Shown one piece after another: positions 51,801 through 61,553 of a DNA stretch of 64,000 nt. The stretch lies in NCBI GenBank assembly GCA_934098745.1, contig CAKOPG010000007.1, forward strand, positions 11,486 to 75,485. The letters are read 5' to 3'. Source of the stretch: an uncultured Bacilli bacterium. GTDB taxonomy: Bacteria; Bacillota_I; Bacilli_A; RF39; UBA660. Positions within the stretch are counted from its first letter, which is position 1, and every line of letters begins with the position of its first letter. Made by a program: the position numbers and the translations under genes. The notes beneath the pieces are model-generated. The model did no database searches, was not told where the DNA came from, and saw only the letters and a list, made by a program, of their open reading frames with translations.

Positions 51801-53532
51801 CAAATCTTCTCTCAGCCTTTCCATTTCCTATTTCATAAATATAGTCGCAGTTCTTAATTGTTGAAAGGCGGTGAGCAATAATTACAAGAGTCATCTTTCC
51901 ATGCAAAGCCTCAATTGATTCCATAACTGCTTTCTCTGTCTCATTATCAAGTGCGGAAGTCGCTTCATCCAAAACCAAAATCTCCGGATTATGATACAGC
52001 GCCCTTGCTATACCAATCCTTTGCCTTTGCCCACCGGATAATCTGACTCCCATTTCCCCAATCTGCGTATCAAGACCTTCTTCGAGTTCACCAATTAATT
52101 CTGATAGCTGTGCCTGTTCTACCGCATATTTTACCCGTTCCTCATCAATGCTGCCTTCATCTTCTCCATAAGCAATATTGTTTCTGATTGTATCATCCAT
52201 CAGATATATGTTTTGTGGGATATATCCAATGATCTTGTGCCACCCATTTAAATTGTCAAATATGTTCGTTCCATCTACCGTAACAGTTCCCGCTGTTGGT
52301 TCAAGCAGACCAAGCAGAATATCTGCCAGGGTTGTTTTCCCTGCCCCGGACTGTCCGATAAACGCCACCGAACTCTTCTTTTCTATTGTCAGATTCAAAT
52401 GACTGATTACATCTTTTTCCGCCCGGGGATACCGGAAACTCAAATCTTCCATCCGCACAGCTGTATCAAACGAAAGCGGATGAACTTTCTTCTGATTTTG
52501 ATTTTTGATTTTATTTAATTCATCTACTTCTTTCAGATCATTGTATATAGAATTAATTGCAGATTTTTGGTACATGATTGTTCCCATGTACTCTGTTATA
52601 CGATTAAACGAAGGTAATAATCGAAAAGCAGCTATTGCAAAAATAGAAATAATCGGTACAAAATAAGTAATATTAGCTCCACGCCAAAATTTAATGGCAA
52701 TCGCCCCAAGCATACCGCAGATACAAATGGTTTCGATCATAGGCTTAGGAATGGTGATCAGGGTATGATAGCTGTATTCACTCTTAGCATGTCCCCGATA
52801 AGCCTCATCATACTTATTATAAAAAAACTGCTCCTTATTCAGGATTTTTGCCTCTTTGATACCGCCAAAGGCTTGCTGCACCCACTTATTCAATGTCATT
52901 TCATAATATCTGTTCCTGTCTCCCATGATCAAAAGATACTTCTTATACACCTTCATGGAAAGAAATAACATGATCCCAAGCAGCGCCACCACAGAAATGG
53001 TAATAGTCTTGTCCATGATCAGAAGATATACTCCCAAAACCAGGCACACCATTAACTCCGTTAAAAGTTTGATTCCGGCCTGAAGCGCTCCAAAGAAATC
53101 CCCTGTATCTTTATTAATATTGCGCAAAAGTTCAGCACTGCTTTTTGATACATGAAAAAGGTAAGGCTGAGACATATAGCATTTGACCATTCGATCTGCC
53201 AAGACCCTCTGATTTTCAAATATAAATTTATATTGACTATTATACATAAAAATCAGAAATGCATTTTTTATCACATATACCAGTATCATTGAGATCAGAA
53301 GTAACAAAATAAGCGGTGCAAGAGAAGAAAAATGAAGCGTATCATAGATCCACCTGTAAATCGGTTCTTCCAGCATCTTATCTGGATCCATGATCCCGTC
53401 AATAACCGGCAAAATCACAGAAACTCCCATAAGTTCCAATCCTGACCCTATACAGATCACAATAAACAACCAGAAAATTTGCCGCTTCTGTTTTGCATCA
53501 AATATATAATTCAGTTTACGGATAACATCCAT
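51793..53532 (-). CDS. PglK-type ABC exporter (lipid-linked oligosaccharide flippase), second copy
   Basis: This 579-residue half-transporter has six spans in the first 320 residues, then Walker A GQSGAGKTT near 392-400, signature LSGGQRQR near 498-505 and Walker B ILVLDEATSALDNETE. It is a clear paralogue of 5625-7397, including the motifs LELMGVSVILPVIDGI, FGGIKEAKILNKE and IGYIPQNIYLMDD. Both would flip lipid-linked oligosaccharides. Having two suggests two repeat units or a locus built from two earlier ones. Its stop overlaps the following GT2 gene. Confidence 0.86.
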   Translation of the reverse strand: MDVIRKLNYIFDAKQKRQIFWLFIVICIGSGLELMGVSVILPVIDGIMDPDKMLEEPIYRWIYDTLHFSSLAPLILLLLISMILVYVIKNAFLIFMYNSQYKFIFENQRVLADRMVKCYMSQPYLFHVSKSSAELLRNINKDTGDFFGALQAGIKLLTELMVCLVLGVYLLIMDKTITISVVALLGIMLFLSMKVYKKYLLIMGDRNRYYEMTLNKWVQQAFGGIKEAKILNKEQFFYNKYDEAYRGHAKSEYSYHTLITIPKPMIETICICGMLGAIAIKFWRGANITYFVPIISIFAIAAFRLLPSFNRITEYMGTIMYQKSAINSIYNDLKEVDELNKIKNQNQKKVHPLSFDTAVRMEDLSFRYPRAEKDVISHLNLTIEKKSSVAFIGQSGAGKTTLADILLGLLEPTAGTVTVDGTNIFDNLNGWHKIIGYIPQNIYLMDDTIRNNIAYGEDEGSIDEERVKYAVEQAQLSELIGELEEGLDTQIGEMGVRLSGGQRQRIGIARALYHNPEILVLDEATSALDNETEKAVMESIEALHGKMTLVIIAHRLSTIKNCDYIYEIGNGKAERRFDV

Positions 53533-54512
53533 GAATCTTCTCCTTCGTCCAATATCTTCTGGATTTCCTCTATGAACAGTTTCGGTGAGAATTCTCCCTT
53601 ATAACCATAATTTACTTCTTCCCGCTCTTTGACAAAGCTATAATCAATTTCCTCTATAGAATGAAAGATCTGCATATATTGGGGATTATAAAAATCAAAC
53701 TCCGCTGTTTTGGGATTATTTGTAAGCAGCTTTTTGTTATATACCACAGCCTCTGAATATCGCTGCGTAGGATTGTCAAACTCCTTATGCATAACCTCCA
53801 GGATGCAGTTACTTTGCTTTAGCAGTTTTAAATTTTCTTCATAAGGAATCGGCTCCCGATGAAAACAAATACCTGTCATTTGACTGTTGGCATCTGCCAA
53901 AACGTGAATTTGAGTATTCAGAGCCATTCTTTCACATTTTTCGTAAATTTGCTGTAACTCAACGTTTCTATCGTCCCCGCTTCCAAGGTAATATAAGTCA
54001 TTCTCCACAGTCTGCTTCTCTGCCGCTCTCTCCGAAACGGAATAAACTAACGGATAATAGCGGAAGCCATATTTTAAACAGTCCTCCCGGTTAATGGAAA
54101 AAACCAAATCCATCTTACGAATGATGCGCATATGCTCCGGCGTTTCAAATCCGCTCATGGGATCAACAATATACAGTATGAAACGCAAATCTGGAAATTT
54201 CCTTCGAACTCTGTCAATCACCTTTTCGTCATATTCTTTGCAAAAGCCTGAATTAATGAACAAAAGGCAATCTTTCCCCTCCGAATCGTATTTTTCATGA
54301 AAAATAGCATACCATGGATAAAACAATCTCTTTACAAAGGCAGCTCTCGTAAACTGTCCTGTTAATTTGCTGAGCCTGTAATACAAAAAACGTACAAGCC
54401 GGTTCGATATCACTTTTTCAAGAAGCTGAACATTTTCCATGTCCTGCAGTTCCGACAACATTTGAGCAGCTCCCTCTCCCACATATCCTGTTACCCAGTA
54501 TTTTCTCTTCAC
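53511..54512 (-). CDS. CgeB-like GT-B glycosyltransferase (paralogue of 25228-26226)
   Basis: The protein has 333 residues from a GTG at 54512, with AGAGG five bases upstream; this start lines up with the start of its paralogue (VKRKYWVTG against MKKHIWVAG). An ATG at 54542, overlapping the previous stop as ATGCTTAA, would add ten residues and cannot be excluded. LRFILYIVDPMSGFETPEHM, NDLYYLGSGDDRNVELQQIY and NCILEVMHKEFDNPTQRYSE then AVVYNKKLLTNN match the paralogue. It overlaps the flippase start by 22 bases. Donor unknown. Confidence 0.72.
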   Translation of the reverse strand: MKRKYWVTGYVGEGAAQMLSELQDMENVQLLEKVISNRLVRFLYYRLSKLTGQFTRAAFVKRLFYPWYAIFHEKYDSEGKDCLLFINSGFCKEYDEKVIDRVRRKFPDLRFILYIVDPMSGFETPEHMRIIRKMDLVFSINREDCLKYGFRYYPLVYSVSERAAEKQTVENDLYYLGSGDDRNVELQQIYEKCERMALNTQIHVLADANSQMTGICFHREPIPYEENLKLLKQSNCILEVMHKEFDNPTQRYSEAVVYNKKLLTNNPKTAEFDFYNPQYMQIFHSIEEIDYSFVKEREEVNYGYKGEFSPKLFIEEIQKILDEGEDSWMLSVN

Positions 54513-54534
54513 TTTCACCTCTGCACCTGCTACA

Positions 54535-56421
54535 TTAAGCATAATAATCCATTGTAATATGCTGAAGCTGAACAAAAATAGCTACAATGTCAATTCCGGC
54601 GCCCAAAATCAAATATGCACCTCTGCTAAGTCCAAATTTTTCCGGCAAAGTATTTTCCTTTCTTCTGGAAAAGATAACCGGGAAAAATAATAGTATCGGC
54701 AAAAAATATCGTCCCTGTATTCCGTGGATCTCATTCATTTCCTTGGTATTATTAGCAAGATACATGGATAGCATAAACAGAAAGCAGCTTATACAGCAAA
54801 GAACTATGACAAAAAACCTTTTTTTATAGCTTAAACCATTTTTGCCATCTGTATAAATTCCGGATACTGCTAAGCTTCCGAGCAAAAGCATCATCCATAA
54901 AGGCAGATATGCTATATCCAGCAGGACCTCAAATCTGTCTCTTCCTACAAATTCTCCCATAACGCTCTTAATATAATAATCAAAGTTTCTCATTAGATTA
55001 TTTGCAAATACAAAAATAGCATTCAGCGGATTCTTAAGCGCATAAGAAAGAGAAACCATTTCTTTTCCTTCCGTATTATAGTCGAAACCATGCAGAAGTA
55101 TCATAACATCTTCCCCACGCCAGATCAAGAATCCAATAATACCGATTGCACAAACCACACCGCCGGCAATCAGATATTTTTTTTGTACTGCCAGCTGCTT
55201 TCGGGGAATTAGTAAAATCAATCCCCAGAATACAATATAAACCATTTTAATCGGCGTCATGATTATAGTAAGAAGCAGAAAAGGGATCAGTTCTTTCATG
55301 CCAATCTGTTTTTCATCCCATACCATAAAAAAGAAATATGCAATGATCAGAAAGCAAAGTGCAAAATTTAATGCATCATAAGAATAAGAAGCTGCCAAAT
55401 AAATGACCTCTGGAAACAATCCCAAAATGCAGAAAAACTTTTTGCCAAAGGGCATGAGGTAAAGGGCCAGAGACATGATTGCTGCTGTTCCCAGAAGGTT
55501 AAAAAATCTTCCCATAAGCAAGGTAAGATGTCCATTCATTCCAAATATTCTTGCCATCATTATGCCAACCGTTGAAAACAGATAGGCATACCTCGGGGTG
55601 CTTCCTGATACACTTGTTCCCTTCGCATAGGTTTCCTTTATCTCCGGATTGGCCGGTTCGTTAAATGTATCATACCATCTTAATATACTGGAGGCACTAT
55701 GAAGATAAGTAATGCTGTCTGCATCCGTCTTGCGCATCACACGGTTTTCATATTCATCCGTTTCCTCCTGCCTCATGATCTGGCTTGCCCAATCATAGGC
55801 ATTCAGGAAATGACTCTCTTCATCCGGCACCGTTAACGGAGGCATGATCATGGTAAATAAAATTCCCATTAAGACCATCGTAAGAAAGAATTGAAGCGCA
55901 AGGCTTTTCGGAGTCTCCTTCCATGTTACGATTAAAACAACAGCCAGAAATACTAATGCAAAAAAAACGCACCAGCCATACCAAAATGCATAGCTGCCGT
56001 CATAGGCTAATATCTTATGTACTACACGAATACTGGGGTCTTCACAAAGGGTATTATGGATCTGATACCTTCCATTTCCTACCTCAATTCCCTCTCCTCT
56101 CTCATATTCCTCCAGAATAACCATTTCCTCATGATTAATAGTCAGGTTATAGTAGGTCTTTTCCCAGATCGTATTTTCGTCTTCATCTGTAATCCACACG
56201 GTAAATTCCGGATGGGGTTGTACCCCTTCAAGTGTCAGGGATGCTACATAAAGTCTGATCCCTCTTACAGGGCTGTCTTTCCCTTGAAACCAACCGTCTT
56301 CCGTAATCTGTTCCATCGGAGTTGTTCCTCCTGAAACGGAAAGCTTCCAGACAGCAAATAGAACAAATGCAATCAAAAGAAAGAAAATAACTCTCTTTGC
56401 AATCCGCTTTTCTTTATCCAT
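54535..56421 (-). CDS. DUF2142 family membrane protein
   Basis: The 628-residue protein has one N-terminal span, an outer beta-rich domain of about 120 residues, then about ten spans. FTMIMPPLTVPDEESHFLNA followed by YDWASQIM, and NEIHGIQGRYFLPILLF near the end, are the two family landmarks of DUF2142, a GT-C-like family common in Gram-positive glycan loci. Members are thought to be polyprenyl-phosphate-dependent glycosyltransferases or polymer export factors; no function is settled. Acidic residues D-E-E in the first loop fit a GT-C active site. Confidence 0.83.
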   Translation of the reverse strand: MDKEKRIAKRVIFFLLIAFVLFAVWKLSVSGGTTPMEQITEDGWFQGKDSPVRGIRLYVASLTLEGVQPHPEFTVWITDEDENTIWEKTYYNLTINHEEMVILEEYERGEGIEVGNGRYQIHNTLCEDPSIRVVHKILAYDGSYAFWYGWCVFFALVFLAVVLIVTWKETPKSLALQFFLTMVLMGILFTMIMPPLTVPDEESHFLNAYDWASQIMRQEETDEYENRVMRKTDADSITYLHSASSILRWYDTFNEPANPEIKETYAKGTSVSGSTPRYAYLFSTVGIMMARIFGMNGHLTLLMGRFFNLLGTAAIMSLALYLMPFGKKFFCILGLFPEVIYLAASYSYDALNFALCFLIIAYFFFMVWDEKQIGMKELIPFLLLTIIMTPIKMVYIVFWGLILLIPRKQLAVQKKYLIAGGVVCAIGIIGFLIWRGEDVMILLHGFDYNTEGKEMVSLSYALKNPLNAIFVFANNLMRNFDYYIKSVMGEFVGRDRFEVLLDIAYLPLWMMLLLGSLAVSGIYTDGKNGLSYKKRFFVIVLCCISCFLFMLSMYLANNTKEMNEIHGIQGRYFLPILLFFPVIFSRRKENTLPEKFGLSRGAYLILGAGIDIVAIFVQLQHITMDYYA

Positions 56422-56427
56422 ACCTGC

Positions 56428-57948
56428 TTACCCCTTGCCTTTCTTCCGCTCTGCAATATATGGTGCCGCAAAATATCCTGTCAGGAAAACAAGGTAACTG
56501 ATCATAGCTGCATCCCGCAGCTTATCGCATTGAAGCGTATTCCCGGCAAACCGGTAATACCCCTGCTCTGCCCCCTGCTTACCATAAATTTTTACAGTTT
56601 CTCCAGCCGGCATCTCTTTCTCATCCTTGCAGTACGGTTCGCCTTCGATATCGCAGTACTTTGCCCCTACATACACTGCATCCGGTTCCTGTTTTAGTGC
56701 CATAAAACATACTCCCGAAAGCACCGCCATAATGGCAACAACAGCAATCCCTTTTTTGCTGATCTTTTTCTCCTTATTTTGCATTTCCGGATTAACCCTG
56801 TATGGGATCTCTATCTGCCTGTCAAATTCTGACAAAAGCGCAATCCTTTTTCCCTCTTTGCTGAGGGAGTAAAGTGTCACAGCAACCACCATAAGGGATA
56901 AGTTTTTAAACGAAAGATTAAATAAAAATGGTTCTATCACTCCTGCAATAGAAAAGGATAGCAGAACGCTCAGTGCCTTTCCGTTTTTTCTTTTGAGGTT
57001 TTGATATATTGCGACCATATATCCCACACATACCAGGCCGAACAAAACTAGTCCGCCATAAATAAACAGTGTAACATAGGAACTGTCTAATGCATAAGTA
57101 TGGCTTGCAGATATTCTTTGTCCAAAAAGAGTTACCGGATTTTCTAACAAATATAATCTGGAAGCATAAAACCTCCTGTTGAGCAGCTTGTTCAGCAGGA
57201 GAAATAAGGGTGTATCCGGCTCAACCGCAAGTGGTGCCAGCAAGGAAAAAAGTACGCACATTGGAAAAATCGCACCTATGATTATTTTTTCTGCTCCCGT
57301 ATATTCCTTTCTCATAGAAAAATAGATCTGAAAAACCAAAAAAATCAAAACAAGCATAAATCCTGTATAACTTACTGAATACAAAAAAATAGCAATGTTA
57401 CCAATAAAGGTAAGAATGTATGCTGTCCGTTTCTTTCTTTTATCCTGAATAGAAAACAGAAGCAAAACCACTAAAATGGCATAGGATACATGCAGTACAT
57501 TCGGATGGGAATATCCCATGCCTCTCCTTAATAAATCCATTCCAAACTTATGATGTGCAAATATCAGTTCACTTTTACTTCCAAATAAAGAAGTTAAAAT
57601 CATAAGTCCGAAGGCAGTTCCCCACACATATAAGCCCACCTTCATAATTTTTTCAAAAGATATGTTCTTAGCCCCTATCATCATAATAAGAAAGACTAAC
57701 GCACTCTTTTCACCCGAATTTTTGTAGACAAGCACTCCCAAAAGCATTAAAAGCAGGATCAAAACCATTTCTTTCACGCTATAGGATGTCAAAACGATTT
57801 TAACACAGACAAATATTGCCGCAGTAAGCAGACAGATCTTAAAAATCATCTGTCCGTCATACAGTCCAATTCCCTTTGCAAAAAAAAGTATGCTAAAGAA
57901 AAGATAATAGCATAGCTCACTAAGCGAGATTTTGAATGTTTCTTTCAT
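56428..57948 (-). CDS. Wzy-like polysaccharide polymerase / O-antigen ligase family protein
   Basis: This is a membrane protein of 506 residues with about eleven spans in the first 400 residues. The large outer loop includes RRGMGYSHPNVLHVSYAIL near 140-160, where the H-P-N pattern is a Wzy/WaaL feature, and FYASRLYLLENPVTLFGQRI with basic residues used for lipid-linked substrate binding. The last 120 residues form a soluble domain behind one more span. It probably joins repeat units outside the membrane after flipping. Its ATG overlaps the GT-C stop (ATGA). It is the only polymerase candidate in the window. Confidence 0.75.
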   Translation of the reverse strand: MKETFKISLSELCYYLFFSILFFAKGIGLYDGQMIFKICLLTAAIFVCVKIVLTSYSVKEMVLILLLMLLGVLVYKNSGEKSALVFLIMMIGAKNISFEKIMKVGLYVWGTAFGLMILTSLFGSKSELIFAHHKFGMDLLRRGMGYSHPNVLHVSYAILVVLLLFSIQDKRKKRTAYILTFIGNIAIFLYSVSYTGFMLVLIFLVFQIYFSMRKEYTGAEKIIIGAIFPMCVLFSLLAPLAVEPDTPLFLLLNKLLNRRFYASRLYLLENPVTLFGQRISASHTYALDSSYVTLFIYGGLVLFGLVCVGYMVAIYQNLKRKNGKALSVLLSFSIAGVIEPFLFNLSFKNLSLMVVAVTLYSLSKEGKRIALLSEFDRQIEIPYRVNPEMQNKEKKISKKGIAVVAIMAVLSGVCFMALKQEPDAVYVGAKYCDIEGEPYCKDEKEMPAGETVKIYGKQGAEQGYYRFAGNTLQCDKLRDAAMISYLVFLTGYFAAPYIAERKKGKG

Positions 57949-59834
57949 GACGATTGCTCCCTCACATATAAGCACAGCTTTTCCGCACCCAAAATTCTAA
58001 TATAGTTTACTTTCTGGTACACTGCTGTTTCATCTTTCCATCTCTCTGAGATAATAAAATCCGGATATTCATTTCTTACCTCATATTTCCCAGAAGAATT
58101 TTCCACACAGATATGTCTGATCCGATACTCGACCTCCGCCTCATTCAGCATGGCCCACAGGGGATATTCATAGCTGTCTCCTTTTATCACAAGACCAATC
58201 TTTCCTCCCCCACGCTGCCTGATCTCCTCTACGATCGGCACATATTCATCCATCATTGCCCTATAATATGTAAAATACCCACTTGGTCTGCCAAAGGGTG
58301 ATACACTGCGCAGATATTGTATCTCACTAATATACCCATAGACGCTGCCCAAAACAAGCACCGCACCAATTCCTAATCCGACAGCTTTGAACCTGTTTAT
58401 CCCTTGTATCATATCATAAACCTGCAAAACAATAAACACTGCAATTAACGCAAAATAGGAGATCATATATCGATTGATATACATTTCCCATCGAAGCGCC
58501 ACACAAAAAAGCAGATAAGAGCCTAATGCAAAACAGGAGAAACTTCTGATCATCCGCTCCTGCTTCTTAAATCTTTTTAAGAACCAGCAGACACAAATCA
58601 CCATCATTACTGATATAAATACATTTAAGGCCACATCACAGCTCAGTGCCGGAGCATCCGGAAAAGCAAATTCCCTTCCATCTTCCGAGATTGCCGGATC
58701 ATTAAGATCTACTCCCAGGAATTGGGACGCTGCATAGAGGAACGCTGTCAAAGCGCTGCGCACACCTTCCCGCTTTACCGTTCCGAAATTATAAAGAAAA
58801 TTTTTCAGGAAATTTACCAACAGTTTGGCGGGAGCCAAGCTTCCCACTAACTGCCTTGCTCCCACTCCCTCATGGGAGATACTTCCAAAGGCCAAAAGGT
58901 TGATAAAAACCCCCGGGGAAAGCAATACCGCTACGATACATGCGCCCAAAGCCCCATAGGATAGCAGCATGCGGACTTCTGCCTTTTCCCTGATTTCCAC
59001 CATCAGCAGCCAACATAGAAAAACTGCCGCTCCAAAACAGACGGAGGGTTTGGCCAAGTATCCAAAGGAAAGGGCAAGCGCCGCAAAAAAGATCACTTTC
59101 CCGGTCTCCCTGTCCAGTTCCAGCTTTCTTTTTCCGGTCACAAAGGGAAGGAGAAAATACAGGAAACAAAGAAACCATAAGGTTGCAAAATTATCCACCT
59201 GCGTAGTCGTTGCCTCTGCCAGTGCGATAGGGGTTCCCATATACAAAACCGGCGCCAGAAAGGCAATCTTTTCAGATACTCCCAGTCTTCTGGCTATTCC
59301 ATATAAAATTATTCCATTGCTTCCGTAGGAAAGGCACTGTAAAAGGTTCAGCAGGCTGTCATGCTTTCCTCCCAGAATATAAACAAACAAATTCACATAA
59401 GCGCCAAGCACGGGACTTGCAATCTGCCTTTCTATGTGGGTAGCGTAAGGAAATACAGACCTGTTCTGCTCCCAGTTTGCAATTCTGGCAAGATGATAGG
59501 TCATGGAATCCCAGTTATAGGGAACCGACTTCAGCGCATACCGAAATACGATGCCAAACAGCCCCAGAAGGCACAGCCACAAAAGCGGACTTGAAATCCG
59601 CCACTTGAAGGACAGCTTCAGCTTTCTTTTATAAAAAATCAGAAACAGCATGCATGCATCCAGCAAAAGGTAGCTTCCTGCAAGAGTCAGATACACCAGC
59701 TGTCCCACCAAAGACCAGAAATAACAAAACCCCAGCAAAACAAGGATCCACAGGCAGACTGCCTGCAGGTACTCTTCCAGTCTGTCTTTTCCCTGTCTTA
59801 TGAAAATATAAAGTAAAGCTAATAGGCAGATCAT
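57945..59834 (-). CDS. GT-C fold polyprenyl-phosphate-dependent glycosyltransferase, paralogue of 415-2391
   Basis: The protein has 629 residues and about twelve spans. The first outer loop has NWDSMTYHLARIANWEQNRS near residue 128-147, matching MDSMVYHLPRIMRWIQNKS of the protein at 415-2391; other shared blocks are ILYGIARRLG, APVLYMGTPIALAEATTTQ and GYLAKPSVCF. The C-terminal 100 residues are soluble and contain VIKGDSYEYPLWAML, also matched in the paralogue. It would use a polyprenyl-phosphate sugar on the outer face. The region from here to 61517 has visibly higher GC than the rest. Confidence 0.8.
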   Translation of the reverse strand: MICLLALLYIFIRQGKDRLEEYLQAVCLWILVLLGFCYFWSLVGQLVYLTLAGSYLLLDACMLFLIFYKRKLKLSFKWRISSPLLWLCLLGLFGIVFRYALKSVPYNWDSMTYHLARIANWEQNRSVFPYATHIERQIASPVLGAYVNLFVYILGGKHDSLLNLLQCLSYGSNGIILYGIARRLGVSEKIAFLAPVLYMGTPIALAEATTTQVDNFATLWFLCFLYFLLPFVTGKRKLELDRETGKVIFFAALALSFGYLAKPSVCFGAAVFLCWLLMVEIREKAEVRMLLSYGALGACIVAVLLSPGVFINLLAFGSISHEGVGARQLVGSLAPAKLLVNFLKNFLYNFGTVKREGVRSALTAFLYAASQFLGVDLNDPAISEDGREFAFPDAPALSCDVALNVFISVMMVICVCWFLKRFKKQERMIRSFSCFALGSYLLFCVALRWEMYINRYMISYFALIAVFIVLQVYDMIQGINRFKAVGLGIGAVLVLGSVYGYISEIQYLRSVSPFGRPSGYFTYYRAMMDEYVPIVEEIRQRGGGKIGLVIKGDSYEYPLWAMLNEAEVEYRIRHICVENSSGKYEVRNEYPDFIISERWKDETAVYQKVNYIRILGAEKLCLYVREQSS

Positions 59835-60565
59835 ACTGCTCTCTCTCCTTTGATCTTTCTTTTGAGCGCAAGATAGCGTTCCTTTCCAAGTAAAGCAGCA
59901 GCAGCCTTTACCAGCTTAAAATGGATCCGTCTGCCAAGCGGTGTCCAGCTTGCAAAATAATGGTGGATCGAAACGGTGTTTTCTGTGGTCTCAAAGCCCT
60001 GGGTCTCAAAATTAAAGCAGCAGAAGTAATCCTGTGGATAGATGGCTACCCCTCTGATCATCTGAAATTCCCCGTTGCACTTTAATCCTCCCATACTAAG
60101 CACGCCGCTGACAACATCCACAATATTTTCGATCCTGCCGTCCACCTGTTCTCCGAAGCTTCTCTTCTCATAGGCCGAAAGAATGTCCTGAAGGACTTCC
60201 TGTCTGCTTATCGTTCCATAGACCAGCCCGGGGTTCACTCTCCCCGGGTTTTCAAAGCCGGTAAAAGCCTCGTGCGCCAGAATTTCCTGCGGCATGGGCC
60301 TTAAAAGCTCCACATCGGTATCTAAAAAGATCCCGCCATACTGATTTAAAATGTCAAAGCGGGCATAATCCACCACAAAAGCCCATTTCTTATGCTGGTA
60401 TGCATTTCTTACAAACATATTTTTTGTTACATCATAATTATTTTCATTCCATTCCCGGATTTCCCAGTCAGGCATATACTTTCTCCAGGAAGCAATACAC
60501 TTTTTGATTAGTCCCGGCTTCTTGTTATATCCAAACCAGCAGTAATGAATTATTTTTGGAATCAT
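59831..60565 (-). CDS. GT32 family glycosyltransferase
   Basis: The protein has 244 residues and starts MIPKIIHYCWFGYNKKPG at an ATG with AGAGGAG upstream. AFVVDYARFDILNQYGGIFL then DTDVELLRPM holds the DxD at 82-84 in the context Y-G-G-x-F-x-D-x-D, the defining motif of GT32, also seen in large clostridial toxins and OCH1. It is a retaining GT-A enzyme using UDP- or GDP-sugars. Its stop overlaps the GT-C start by four bases. Donor unknown. Confidence 0.9.
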   Translation of the reverse strand: MIPKIIHYCWFGYNKKPGLIKKCIASWRKYMPDWEIREWNENNYDVTKNMFVRNAYQHKKWAFVVDYARFDILNQYGGIFLDTDVELLRPMPQEILAHEAFTGFENPGRVNPGLVYGTISRQEVLQDILSAYEKRSFGEQVDGRIENIVDVVSGVLSMGGLKCNGEFQMIRGVAIYPQDYFCCFNFETQGFETTENTVSIHHYFASWTPLGRRIHFKLVKAAAALLGKERYLALKRKIKGERAV

Positions 60566-60575
60566 ACCTACTCCT

Positions 60576-61517
60576 CTACTGATACATACCCAGGTCAAAC
60601 ACATACCTGTACTCGTATCCCCTGCTCATCAGCATTGCCCCGTGGGTGCCCCCCACATTTCCTGCCAGAAGACAGCTGCAGTCCGATAACAGCAGCATGG
60701 AAATCAAATATTCCCTTCCGCTTTTTTCCTGATCCTCGCATCCCCTAAGGTCATTGATATTCTCGTTTCCGCTGCTGCGGTATCTGCGTACCGGCAATGC
60801 ACACATTCTTTCGCCAAAAGCTTCCTGAAGCCTCTCATAAATATCCTGATCCTCTGTTGCAAGGTAAATGCCGCCGCAGGAATATTTCTCCAGGATCTCC
60901 TCCGCTTTTGCAATGATCTGACAAGGCTCCGGCTGAATGGGATGTCCCTTGGGCCTTGCAGCAACATAGTCCGTTCCCCTTGCCAGGATGCCAAGCATTT
61001 TCCGTCCTTTAAAAAGTGCATCCCTGGTCTTTTCAAATTCCAACCTCACAGGATCTGCTATCTTTAAATGCTGACCAAAAAAGGCATGCCAGTATTCATA
61101 CTTCGCTTCATCCTTTACGATCTCAAAATCAGGATAGTGGTTCCTGTCCGTGATCAGTCCATCGCTTAAGATCACATTCCGGGCCTTCTTAATATCCTGC
61201 AGCGTATATCCTGCAGGCTGCTTAAAGAAATATTCCCAGGCATTTTCTTTTCCTACTCTTTCCTCTGAAAGATAAGTATTTCTTCCGTTTTGCATATCAA
61301 TCACAGGGATATATCCCTTTTTAAGTGCGTAATCGGTAAGCCCCATATTGGTCATCACATAGGAAAACAGTCCTACCTTGCAGTAAGCCCTTCGGATCAC
61401 AAAAAAGGTTTGATACGGGTAGTCGCTGCCATAAGAAGTCCTTCTCTCACGCCACTTCCACTTGGTATACAGATCATTCAGTAGAGAAATTCTTTGAAGT
61501 TTTTGCTTAATTGTCAT
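60576..61517 (-). CDS. Fucosyltransferase-superfamily-like protein
   Basis: This protein is 313 residues long. It begins with basic helices (KQKLQRISLLNDLYTKWKWR) and has MLGILARGTDYVAARPKGHP near 174-193, a version of the GDP-sugar-binding box with L-A-R-G-T-D in place of H-x-R-x-x-D. GIYLATEDQDIYERLQEAFG and LSDCSCLLAGNVGGTHGAML follow, the latter resembling the C-terminal S-x-F/G-x-x-A-x-x-L region of GT11/GT23. Related in these blocks to 26228-27286. The loss of the histidine leaves activity open. A gap of 36 bases precedes it. Confidence 0.65.
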   Translation of the reverse strand: MTIKQKLQRISLLNDLYTKWKWRERRTSYGSDYPYQTFFVIRRAYCKVGLFSYVMTNMGLTDYALKKGYIPVIDMQNGRNTYLSEERVGKENAWEYFFKQPAGYTLQDIKKARNVILSDGLITDRNHYPDFEIVKDEAKYEYWHAFFGQHLKIADPVRLEFEKTRDALFKGRKMLGILARGTDYVAARPKGHPIQPEPCQIIAKAEEILEKYSCGGIYLATEDQDIYERLQEAFGERMCALPVRRYRSSGNENINDLRGCEDQEKSGREYLISMLLLSDCSCLLAGNVGGTHGAMLMSRGYEYRYVFDLGMYQ

Positions 61518-61553
61518 ATGCCGTCCTCTATGTACTCACAATGATTTCTCTCA

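Noticed and set aside
58890..58900. C5G4 palindromic stretch on the plus strand as a regulatory site
   Set aside because: It is inside the GT-C coding sequence in the GC-rich block and is fully explained by Gly/Pro codons.
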